Shown: positions 1 through 6,600 of the stretch, piece after piece | How the letters are laid out: the number at the start of each line of letters is the position of its first letter | How positions within the stretch are numbered: position 1 is the first letter of the stretch | Position numbers and translations under genes: made by a program | Assembly (NCBI GenBank): GCA_038230695.1 | Contig: JBBRMT010000060.1 | Span: forward strand, 1 to 20,712 | DNA: 20,712 nt | Direction: 5' to 3' | DNA from: QHBQ01 sp038230695 | Lineage (GTDB): Bacteria > Chloroflexota > Chloroflexia > QHBQ01 | Notes under the pieces: generated by a model | Seen by the model: only the letters and a program-made list of their open reading frames with translations | Told to the model about the DNA's origin: nothing | Database searches by the model: none

Positions 1-9
1 CATTGCATC

Positions 10-31
10 GGGGCGGGCCGCCGCCCGCCCC
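10..31 (-). repeat. REP-like palindrome, GTAGGGGCG family
   Basis: Perfect 9-bp inverted repeat (10-18 with 23-31) and a 4-nt loop. On the minus strand it is preceded by CGTAGGGGCG, the same lead-in seen at 4441 and 6341. The stem bases differ between copies but pairing is kept, so it belongs to one interspersed hairpin family. It could act as a transcript end or be a non-autonomous REP; the sequence does not decide. Confidence 0.7.
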
Positions 32-64
32 TACGGATAAAACCTAATATTATTTCAGAAACTG

Positions 65-95
65 CAACCCCGTTAGCCTAACCGCTGCGGGGTTG
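65..95 (+). terminator. terminator-like hairpin
   Basis: CAACCCCG (65-72) pairs with CGGGGTTG (88-95) across a 15-nt loop that itself contains a small GTTA/TAAC pairing. A T-rich stretch (TTGCCTTTATCT) follows. An alternative hairpin, GTTGCC (95-100) with GGCAAC (108-113), competes for the same bases. It probably ends transcription from a + strand gene left of the window. The U-tract is weak, so this is tentative. Confidence 0.35.
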
Positions 96-164
96 TTGCC
101 TTTATCTGGCAACGCATCGGCTTGACCGGAATGTGGGATAGTGCTAAACTACCATCCAGAAGGC

Positions 165-193
165 CGGACAGCTTATCGGCTGCCGCCTATAAT
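165..193 (+). promoter_or_regulatory. sigma-70-like promoter of the F420 oxidoreductase gene
   Basis: CGGACA (165-170), a 17-bp spacer, then a perfect TATAAT (188-193). The predicted transcript start near 200 leaves a leader of about 30 nt carrying the GAGGTG ribosome binding site (220-225). The -10 box overlaps the heptamer array at 183-210. Confidence 0.5.
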
Positions 194-210
194 CTACAAT
201 CTACATTCTA
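183..210 (-). repeat. heptamer tandem array (TAGAATG-type)
   Basis: Read on the minus strand from 210 to 183: TAGAATG, TAGATTG, TAGATTA, TAGGCGG, four 7-nt units each starting with TAG. It is the same unit type as the array after the GNAT gene (5008-5056). Here no convincing minus-strand gene ends at the array, and it overlaps a promoter instead. Confidence 0.6.
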
Positions 211-230
211 CGTTTATCTGAGGTGCTTTG

Positions 231-1250
<1,020 letters not shown>

Positions 1251-1268
1251 ACCGAAAGGAGCAAGAAG

Positions 1269-2066
1269 ATGCCCGATCCTGGAGAGCAGGTTCACGCCCT
1301 CGATCCGATGCCGCCGCATCTATGGCAACTTGACAAGGCCGAGACGGTGCAGAGCAAGGGCGCTCCCGAAAGCGCCTACAATGATATGGGCTGTGGCGCA
1401 TACAGCACCACGGTAGCAATGGCCTACTATGACAACAAGTTTAACAGCTATCAGTTCGCTACCGACCTATACGCCCATATGGGCAAAGTGATCTTCTCAC
1501 ATGGCACCTGGGAGGGCGAGAATGCGCGACAGGCGCAGAACAACGGCTTCGTTTCCGCCCAGTTGCACAATGGCACTGCCGCCGAGCTTGCCGACCTCAT
1601 TCGAGTCAATGCCCCCGCCGTGTTGAACATAGACCCCCATACCATCCTGATGGTCACTTATGGCGCACACGATATTACCCTGGTCGGCTTCAGCGGGGCC
1701 AGCGATGGCACACCGCTGAAGATATTCGCGCTTGACCCGTGGCTGCAACCGGACAGCGGCTCGATCGCAAATCACCCCGACTACCCCGGCAATCGCTACT
1801 TCGTAGCCAACAATGCCTCCGGCGACAAACTGTCCGCACTGTGGACCGGTATCTACACCCCCATCTTCAAGAGCGCCGCTCATGCCCGCGCCTGGATTGC
1901 CATACACCCCGCCCGCGCTGGTAGCTTCAATCTGGGGTTAGCCACCAGCGCATCAGCTAGAGGAGGGAGACCATGCCCTCGCCACCCAGCGGCAGGCGAG
2001 GTGATGTCGCTGGCGCAGGCGGTGGAGTTCGCGCTCAGTTCCAATAGTGGAGCGCACATAAGCTAA
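1269..2066 (+). CDS. C39-like cysteine peptidase family protein
   Basis: A 265-aa protein with a papain-fold C39-like pattern. NDMGCGAYSTTVAMAYY holds a likely nucleophile Cys42, preceded by Q28 as a possible oxyanion residue. AHDITLVGF gives His134 and FALDPW gives Asp156, in the order and spacing of the C39 triad. No signal peptide, transmembrane segment or ABC-transporter domain is visible, so it is a stand-alone cytoplasmic protein and not a bacteriocin exporter. AAAGGAG (1255-1261) lies 7 nt before the ATG, and the gap to the oxidoreductase is 18 bp, which suggests one operon. After about residue 225 the sequence becomes low-quality (RGGRPCPRHPAAG) and overlaps a strong internal ribosome binding site and ATG at 1961-1975, so the end may have been changed by a frameshift. 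Substrate unknown. Confidence 0.7.
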   Translation: MPDPGEQVHALDPMPPHLWQLDKAETVQSKGAPESAYNDMGCGAYSTTVAMAYYDNKFNSYQFATDLYAHMGKVIFSHGTWEGENARQAQNNGFVSAQLHNGTAAELADLIRVNAPAVLNIDPHTILMVTYGAHDITLVGFSGASDGTPLKIFALDPWLQPDSGSIANHPDYPGNRYFVANNASGDKLSALWTGIYTPIFKSAAHARAWIAIHPARAGSFNLGLATSASARGGRPCPRHPAAGEVMSLAQAVEFALSSNSGAHIS

Positions 2067-2132
2067 AATGCGTCATGCTAAAGCTCAAGGATCTACGCTA
2101 GGCGGTGTAGGGGTGGGGAGAATGGGAGCTGG

Positions 2133-2141
2133 TGGTATAAT
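2133..2141 (+). promoter_or_regulatory. extended -10 promoter of the kinase gene
   Basis: TGGTATAAT, an extended -10 element (TGn before TATAAT), with no good -35. Transcription would start near 2148, which rules out the ATG at 2144 as the start codon from this promoter. The same nonamer occurs before two other genes (16915-16907 on the minus strand, 17227-17235 on the plus strand). Confidence 0.5.
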
Positions 2142-2200
2142 GAATGCGTCTCACCCGCTGGATGGGTGACATTCTGCGGAGTAAAGGCAGGGTTAGAGCA

Positions 2201-4366
2201 TTGACAACCGCATTGAACAACGGCAGCAGCTTGCAGCAAGGCCGCTATCAGATTGGGGCGGTACTCGGCGAGGGCGGCTTTGGCATCACCTACCAGGCGA
2301 CCGACAACCGGCTGGGGCGGACAGTAGCGGTCAAAGAGTTGTTCATTCTCGGCTGCAGCCGCGAGGGCAATGCTGTGCGTCCGCCGCTGACCTATGCGCC
2401 GCAGTCGTGGGACAAGGCGATCCAAAACTTCCTCATCGAAGCGCGCATCATTGCGGGCCTCGACCACCCCGGCATCGTCACCGTCTACGACCAATTTGAA
2501 GAGAACAATACCGCCTACATGGTGATGAAGTTCATCATCGGCACCACCCTCAGCCGCCTGATGGCGCAGCAGGGTGGCAGCTTGAGCGAAGACGAGGCCC
2601 GCGAGTACACTATACAGGTCGGCCAGGCGCTGGCGGTCGTTCACGCCCATAACCTGCTGCACCGCGACATTAAGCCATCCAACATCATCCTACAACCCAA
2701 CGGCCAGACCGTACTGATTGACTTCGGCGCGGCCCGCGAGTTCGCGCTGGATCGCAGCGTGGCGGTGACGGCGATCGCCAGCAGCGGCTTCTCGCCGCCG
2801 GAACAGTTCTACGCCAAGGGGCGCAAAGGGCCATACACTGACGTATTCTCGCTGGCCGCCACCTGCTACTATATGCTCACCGGCGTGGCCCCCACCCACG
2901 AACTGGAAGAGCCGCCCACCACCAGCCTGCTGCCCGCGCTCAACCATGCGCTGGCTTTTAACCCGCAGGATCGGCCGCAGACTGTCGCCGATTTCCTCGA
3001 CGAACTGGTGGGGCGCAAACCTGCGCCGCCGCTCGATGCGGTCAATTCGGTAATACAGAGCGGCAGTGGCGATCCGATTAGCGATAGCTACGTTCGCGGG
3101 ATGTATGAAACGCTAACCCCACCCGTGCCAGCCGATAAGCCCCAGTCAACAATCCTCACCCCCGGCTATGTACGTGCCGCGCCGGGTAATGTGGGCGGTG
3201 CGCCCACCGTGGGGGTAAATAGCAACTTTCCACCACTTGCCGCTGCACCCATCGCCGCTACGCCGACACTAGGGATGAACGACGTTCCGCCGCCAGTTGC
3301 GCCGCCCTTCAAACCTACACCTGTGACCGCGCCGCGCCACCACAACCTGCTGCCTATGCTGATCGGCGGGCCGGCGGCGATCGCACTGCTGCTTGTACTA
3401 GCCTTCCTGCTGTTGGGCAAGAACGAACCGATCCGGAGCCAGGATGTGGCGCTGGCTCAGATGCACGCCACCCAGACCGCGTTTGCAGGGATCGACTTTG
3501 GGCCAAGCCCCACTACCCTGCCTAGCCAACCCCCACTGCCCAGCAACACCCCTCTGCTTGTCGCGCAACTAACCCCTACCGCCCCGCTGGTAGTGGCCGC
3601 TGCTGCGCCGCCGCAAGCCACCGAATCGGCCACCAGTCATCTGCCCACCGCTACCGATACGCCGCTGCCTTCTGCCACGCCATTGCCACCTACCAATACG
3701 CCGCTACCAACCAGAGCGACCCTCCGACCGCGCCCAACCAGCACGCTGCGCCCACCCACCCATACGCCAGTGCCGCCCACCAGCACACCTCTACCCACCA
3801 ACACGCCGCCGCCCACCAGCACGTCGCTACCTCCACCGCCCAACCCCACCAGCAATCCCTCGTCCGCGCTGGGTGCGGGCTGGAGCCAGCTAGGGCCAGC
3901 CGATTTCACTACCCATTATTGCAACCTACAGCAAACCGGCTCGCTTGCCCGCCTTACCAAACGGACTGCGGTCGCTACTGCATTGGACTGGGCTTGCTAC
4001 TCGGCGGATGTGCAGAAAGTTAGTGGCATCAATATGGCCGAAGCCTGCCGCGCCCAGTATGGGGCAAACGCCAGCGCAAACGTCAAGAACCCCAACGATG
4101 CCAATAGCTGGGTATGCTATCGTGGCACGGTGGAGCTTGGCCCCGCCCCAATTGACGAATACTGCGCCGCCACCCAACTGTACGGCAGCGCCCAACTGGA
4201 GAACCGCAACGATGTGCCGCCCGCCTACCGCTGGGCCTGCTTCGCGCCGCAGCAACTCGGCCCAGTAAATGTCAACACAGCCTGCGCCAACCAGTACGGC
4301 CCTGGCGCACTTGGCTACTGGCTGACGCTCGACGACCCGCGCTGGAGCTGCTGGCGACGGCAGTGA
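2201..4366 (+). CDS. transmembrane Ser/Thr protein kinase with Cys/Trp-repeat extracellular domain
   Basis: A Hanks-type (PknB-like) kinase of 721 aa from this start. Kinase domain about residues 12-275: GEGGFG (23-28), VAVKE with Lys45, HRDIKPSN with Asp156, DFG at 174-176, SPPEQF, and TDVFSLAATCYYMLTG. A single membrane helix lies at about 383-408. A Pro/Thr-rich wall-spanning stalk runs to about residue 560. The C-terminus (574-717) holds four ~40-aa repeats, each Cys-(usually YG)-...-Trp-x-Cys. Kinase inside and repeats outside imply a surface sensor; the ligand is unknown. Start: TTG at 2201 with AAAGGCAGGG 8 nt upstream. ATGs at 2144 and 2162 would extend it by 19 and 13 residues, but the promoter at 2133-2141 argues against 2144, and kinases of this type begin close to the xxGRYxI block. 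A TGA-led heptamer array follows directly. Confidence 0.93.
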   Translation: MTTALNNGSSLQQGRYQIGAVLGEGGFGITYQATDNRLGRTVAVKELFILGCSREGNAVRPPLTYAPQSWDKAIQNFLIEARIIAGLDHPGIVTVYDQFEENNTAYMVMKFIIGTTLSRLMAQQGGSLSEDEAREYTIQVGQALAVVHAHNLLHRDIKPSNIILQPNGQTVLIDFGAAREFALDRSVAVTAIASSGFSPPEQFYAKGRKGPYTDVFSLAATCYYMLTGVAPTHELEEPPTTSLLPALNHALAFNPQDRPQTVADFLDELVGRKPAPPLDAVNSVIQSGSGDPISDSYVRGMYETLTPPVPADKPQSTILTPGYVRAAPGNVGGAPTVGVNSNFPPLAAAPIAATPTLGMNDVPPPVAPPFKPTPVTAPRHHNLLPMLIGGPAAIALLLVLAFLLLGKNEPIRSQDVALAQMHATQTAFAGIDFGPSPTTLPSQPPLPSNTPLLVAQLTPTAPLVVAAAAPPQATESATSHLPTATDTPLPSATPLPPTNTPLPTRATLRPRPTSTLRPPTHTPVPPTSTPLPTNTPPPTSTSLPPPPNPTSNPSSALGAGWSQLGPADFTTHYCNLQQTGSLARLTKRTAVATALDWACYSADVQKVSGINMAEACRAQYGANASANVKNPNDANSWVCYRGTVELGPAPIDEYCAATQLYGSAQLENRNDVPPAYRWACFAPQQLGPVNVNTACANQYGPGALGYWLTLDDPRWSCWRRQ

Positions 4367-4412
4367 GTGCTGAGTGCTGAGTGCTGAGTGCTGAGGTTTG
4401 AGTGCTGAGTGG
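4364..4412 (+). repeat. stop-phased heptamer array (TGAGTGC-type)
   Basis: Seven contiguous 7-mers beginning with the kinase stop codon itself: TGAGTGC four times, TGAGGTT, TGAGTGC, TGAGTGG. Because 7 is not a multiple of 3, the array gives TGA in all three frames within 21 nt. Confidence 0.85.
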
Positions 4413-4440
4413 CGCATCAGCGGTTATTACAAGAGTCTTC

Positions 4441-4466
4441 GTAGGGGCGCAGATTTATCGCGCCCT
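4441..4466 (+). repeat. REP-like palindrome, GTAGGGGCG family
   Basis: GTAGGGGCGC lead-in; GGGCGC (4445-4450) pairs with GCGCCC (4460-4465) around a 9-nt loop. Same family as 10-31 and 6342-6363. It sits between the kinase and GNAT genes and could end the kinase transcript. Confidence 0.6.
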
Positions 4467-4518
4467 GGTGAAGCGCATCAACGCTCATCGAAACATTATC
4501 CCAAAGGATATGTAGACA

Positions 4519-5010
4519 ATGCAAACGGAAATCGCAATTAGACAGGCCACCCCAGGCGATGCCGAGGCGATCATCAGGCTGGTGGTCGCGCTGGCTGAGT
4601 TCGAGCAGTTGCCGCCACCGGACGAGGCGGCGCGGGCGCGGCTACTGGCCGATGCCTTTGCCCCCCGTCCGCGCTTCGACATCTTCCTTGCCGAGATAGA
4701 TGGACAGGCGGTTGGCTACGCCTTCGTGTTCGAGACTTACTCCACCTTCCTCGCCCTGCCCAGCCTCTATCTGGAAGACCTGTTCGTGTTGCCGGAGTTT
4801 CGCAAGTCGGGAGTTGGCTACGCCCTGTTTATGCGCTGCGTAGCCGAAGCGCGAGGGCGTGGTTGCGGAAGGTTGGAGTGGGTGGTGCTGGACTGGAACG
4901 AGAACGCGATCAACTTCTACGAGCGGCTGGGGGCGCGGCACATGACCGAGTGGCTACCCTATCGCCTCGACCGCGATGCGCTTGACCGACTGGCAGAAGG
5001 CGGAGGGTAG
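4519..5010 (+). CDS. GNAT family N-acetyltransferase (diamine/thialysine-type)
   Basis: A 163-aa single-domain GNAT enzyme that transfers acetyl from acetyl-CoA to an amine. The N-terminal IAIRQATPGDAEAIIRLVVALAEFE block is typical of the spermidine/thialysine acetyltransferase-like subgroup. LYLEDLFVLPEFRKSGVGYALF contains the acetyl-CoA pyrophosphate loop (RKSGVG, about residues 98-103). LEWVVLDWNENAINFYERLGA is the usual C-terminal motif B region with the conserved NxxAxxFYxxLGA. The ATG is preceded by AAAGGA at 4503-4508, 10 nt away. The real substrate (polyamine, lysine analogue or other) is inference. It is monocistronic in appearance: a REP hairpin lies upstream, and the stop codon opens a heptamer array. 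Confidence 0.9.
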   Translation: MQTEIAIRQATPGDAEAIIRLVVALAEFEQLPPPDEAARARLLADAFAPRPRFDIFLAEIDGQAVGYAFVFETYSTFLALPSLYLEDLFVLPEFRKSGVGYALFMRCVAEARGRGCGRLEWVVLDWNENAINFYERLGARHMTEWLPYRLDRDALDRLAEGGG

Positions 5011-5056
5011 AAGGTAAAATGTAGAATGTAGAATGTAGAATGTAGAGAGTGGAGAG
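5008..5056 (+). repeat. stop-phased heptamer array (TAGAATG-type)
   Basis: Starting at the GNAT stop codon: TAGAAGG, TAAAATG, TAGAATG three times, TAGAGAG, TGGAGAG. Seven 7-mers, six of them led by TAG or TAA. The unit differs from the array after the kinase, but the phase relative to the stop codon is the same. Confidence 0.85.
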
Positions 5057-5451
5057 CAGAGGGTGGGGGTTGGGAAGGTATAGGACAGGCGGCGGGCCGC
5101 AAAGTTACTGGGGTATAGGGGCGCAGCCCCTGAGCATGAAGCCGCACCTATGCTTATAGCAACCTGATGCCACTACAAGATGTTGGGAAGGCATAGGATA
5201 GGCGGCGGGTATAGTTACCGGGGGTATAGGGGCGTAGACCTTACTTGCCACACTACCATGCCGGGAGGTTGCTACCAGTTTAACGTACTTACGCTTGCGA
5301 TAAGCTCTGGTACAATTGCCAGCGGGGAGCTGCGCTCCCAGCCCTCAGTAACACGGCACGCGGTGGGTGGCCCCCGCCATCTCCACCCCTCACTATTTGT
5401 GGGCATATGATGATTGGTACTCCCCCTCCCTGCCTCCCATTTGGGGGAGGG
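5057..5451. repeat. convergent spacer filled with GTTAC-GGGG interspersed repeats
   Basis: No gene is credible in this spacer between convergent GNAT and EamA genes. It holds a direct duplication (5070-5130 and 5183-5240) that begins TTGGGAAGG and carries GTTACTGGGG / GTTACCGGGGG with TATAGGGGCG. It then holds an inverted copy at 5326-5352 (GGAGCTGCGCTCCCAGCCCT, then CAGTAAC), with related sequence on to about 5405. The inverted copy matches 13973-13999 at 25 of 27 positions. The reading frame across 5180-5410 consists of these repeats and is not annotated. Confidence 0.75.
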
Positions 5452-5452
5452 G
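5423..5452. terminator. bidirectional terminator-like hairpin
   Basis: CCCCTCCC (5423-5430) pairs with GGGAGGGG (5445-5452) across a 14-nt loop. It lies just past the EamA stop in a convergent spacer, so it can act on transcripts from both sides. No clear U-tract follows. It may equally be a degraded copy of the CTCTCCCC REP family seen at 9177. Confidence 0.4.
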
Positions 5453-5472
5453 TTATCAGCACTCAGCACTAA
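5452..5472 (-). repeat. heptamer array at the EamA stop codon
   Basis: On the minus strand: TTAGTGC, TGAGTGC, TGATAAC. The EamA stop TAG sits at bases 2-4 of the first unit, one base out of the phase seen at the other three arrays. Short (three units), but the same TGAGTGC unit as after the kinase gene. Confidence 0.6.
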
Positions 5473-6452
5473 ATTATCACCATCACCACCCCCACCAACG
5501 TGATCAGCGCACCGATAATCGTGCTGCCGCCGGGCTGCTGGTTGAGGAAGATGGCGCTAAGGATGATGCCGCCGGTTACTTCCTGGGTGGCGATCACGTT
5601 GACGTAGGTGGCGTGGGTGCGACGCAGACCTGCGTTGTAGAGGGTGTGGCCGAGGGCGAGGGGGAAGAGGCCGAGTGCCAGCACCGCCAGCAATGCGCCG
5701 CTGGGGAAGTCGAACGGGCGGGTAGCGAAGCCGAAGATTGCGCCGGGGATGAGCCAGACGGCGGCCAGACCGTAAACCGCCGAGGCGTAGCTGAACAGGC
5801 TATAGTTGTCGCGCTCATAGCGGCCCATCACCGAGTAGAGGCCGAAGGCGACCGCCGCGCCGAGGGCCAGGCCGTCGCCCAGCAGCATTGTCCCCTGCAT
5901 CTTTGGCTCGAAGCCCTCCAACACCGCAACTCCGGCGATGGCGACCACGATGCCCAGCCACTTGCGGGCAACCAGCGTCTCGTGCAGGAAGATGGTGGAG
6001 AAGAGCGCGACGAAGATGGGTGCGGTGTAGACGATCGCCAGTGCGTGCGCGGCAGTGGTGTAGTTGAGGCTGGCGATATAGAGCAGAAAGTGGGTGGCGG
6101 CAACCAGCCCGTAGCCGAGGAAGCGGGGCAAGGCGGCGCGACCTGGCAGCGGTTCGTGGCGCAGCAGCCGCAGCGCATTGATCACCAGTGCAGCAAGCAA
6201 CATTCGGCCAAAGGTTTTCTCGTAGGGCGACAATGGCTCGGCCCAGGCGGCCAGCACAGGGCTAGTGCTGAAGAAGAATACCGCAATTGCCACGTAAATG
6301 AGGCCAGCGCTGGGGTTTGAGGTTTGAGGTTTGAGTTCCGTAGGGGCGGACTGCTGTCCGCCCTGGGTGGGTAGGCTGATTACCCCTTCCTCGATACCCT
6401 CACCAATGGCGGTTATATTCATCTGGTCCAGCTTCATCTCATCCTGCCGCAT
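5469..6452 (-). CDS. EamA/DMT family transporter
   Basis: A 327-aa inner-membrane protein of the drug/metabolite transporter superfamily, with two EamA repeats of about five helices each. Typical blocks are LIYVAIAVFFFSTSPVLAAW, the loop LSPYEKTFGRMLLAALV, HFLLYIASLNYTTAAHALAIVYTAPIF, and HETLVARKWLGIVVAIAGV. The second half ends with TYVNVIATQEVTGGIILSAIFLNQQ. It probably exports a small metabolite; substrate unknown. The ATG at 6452 is supported by AGGGGG a few bases upstream and by a good promoter (6510-6482). Oddly, residues ~30-46 are encoded by a REP hairpin and a TCAAACC heptamer array, giving a ~50-residue soluble N-terminus before helix 1. It is divergent from the aro operon. Confidence 0.88.
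   Translation of the reverse strand: MRQDEMKLDQMNITAIGEGIEEGVISLPTQGGQQSAPTELKPQTSNPSAGLIYVAIAVFFFSTSPVLAAWAEPLSPYEKTFGRMLLAALVINALRLLRHEPLPGRAALPRFLGYGLVAATHFLLYIASLNYTTAAHALAIVYTAPIFVALFSTIFLHETLVARKWLGIVVAIAGVAVLEGFEPKMQGTMLLGDGLALGAAVAFGLYSVMGRYERDNYSLFSYASAVYGLAAVWLIPGAIFGFATRPFDFPSGALLAVLALGLFPLALGHTLYNAGLRRTHATYVNVIATQEVTGGIILSAIFLNQQPGGSTIIGALITLVGVVMVII
6314..6334 (+). repeat. heptamer array inside the EamA coding region
   Basis: GGTTTGA three times in tandem on the plus strand. The gene runs on the minus strand, so the array is read as TCAAACC and encodes LKPQTSNP without stops. On the plus strand each unit contains TGA. Confidence 0.75.
6341..6363 (+). repeat. REP-like palindrome, GTAGGGGCG family, inside the EamA gene
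   Basis: GGGCGGAC (6344-6351) pairs with GTCCGCCC (6356-6363) around TGCT, preceded by CGTAGGGG. Perfect 8-bp stem. It lies next to the GGTTTGA array and is translated in the EamA N-terminus on the opposite strand. Confidence 0.7.
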
Positions 6453-6464
6453 GGTTGCCCCCTG

Positions 6465-6473
6465 TGCTATAAT
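6465..6473 (+). promoter_or_regulatory. extended -10 candidate for the aro operon
   Basis: TGCTATAAT, an extended -10 element with a perfect TATAAT (6468-6473). It predicts a transcript start near 6480 and a leader of about 120 nt before aroKB. It overlaps the region of the EamA promoter on the other strand. Confidence 0.4.
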
Positions 6474-6481
6474 TATGCCGC

Positions 6482-6510
6482 ATTATAACGATGATGGGGC
6501 GGCTTGTCTA
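6482..6510 (-). promoter_or_regulatory. sigma-70-like promoter of the EamA gene
   Basis: On the minus strand: TAGACA (6510-6505), a 17-bp spacer, TATAAT (6487-6482). The predicted start near 6475 leaves about 23 nt before the ATG at 6452, including an AGGGGG ribosome binding site. Confidence 0.6.
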
Positions 6511-6554
6511 ATACGCGACACGGTGGTGGAAGTTGCCCTAAAACTACAATCCTA

Positions 6555-6597
6555 ATCCCCTCGCCTTTTGGGAGAGGGTCAGGGTGGGGGTGTGAGG
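6555..6597 (+). repeat. CTCTCCC-type interspersed repeat
   Basis: TCCCCTCGCC - TTTT - GGGAGAGGGTCAGGG then TGGGGGTGTGAGG. This is a variant of the dispersed CCCTCTCCC/GGGAGAGGG element also found around queG. It supplies the purine-rich stretch upstream of the aroKB start, so it may have become the ribosome binding region. Confidence 0.5.
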
Positions 6598-6600
6598 ACG

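Noticed and set aside
4364..5056. Possible CRISPR array from the short regular repeats
   Set aside because: Units are 7 bp, directly adjacent and without spacers; no cas genes nearby.
5180..5410. 76-codon hypothetical gene in the first convergent spacer
   Set aside because: The frame consists of the interspersed repeat units and lacks a ribosome binding site.
5367..6320. 317-codon plus-strand frame opposite the EamA gene
   Set aside because: It mirrors a well-supported transporter; its product is Gly/Glu/Gln-rich with no domain.
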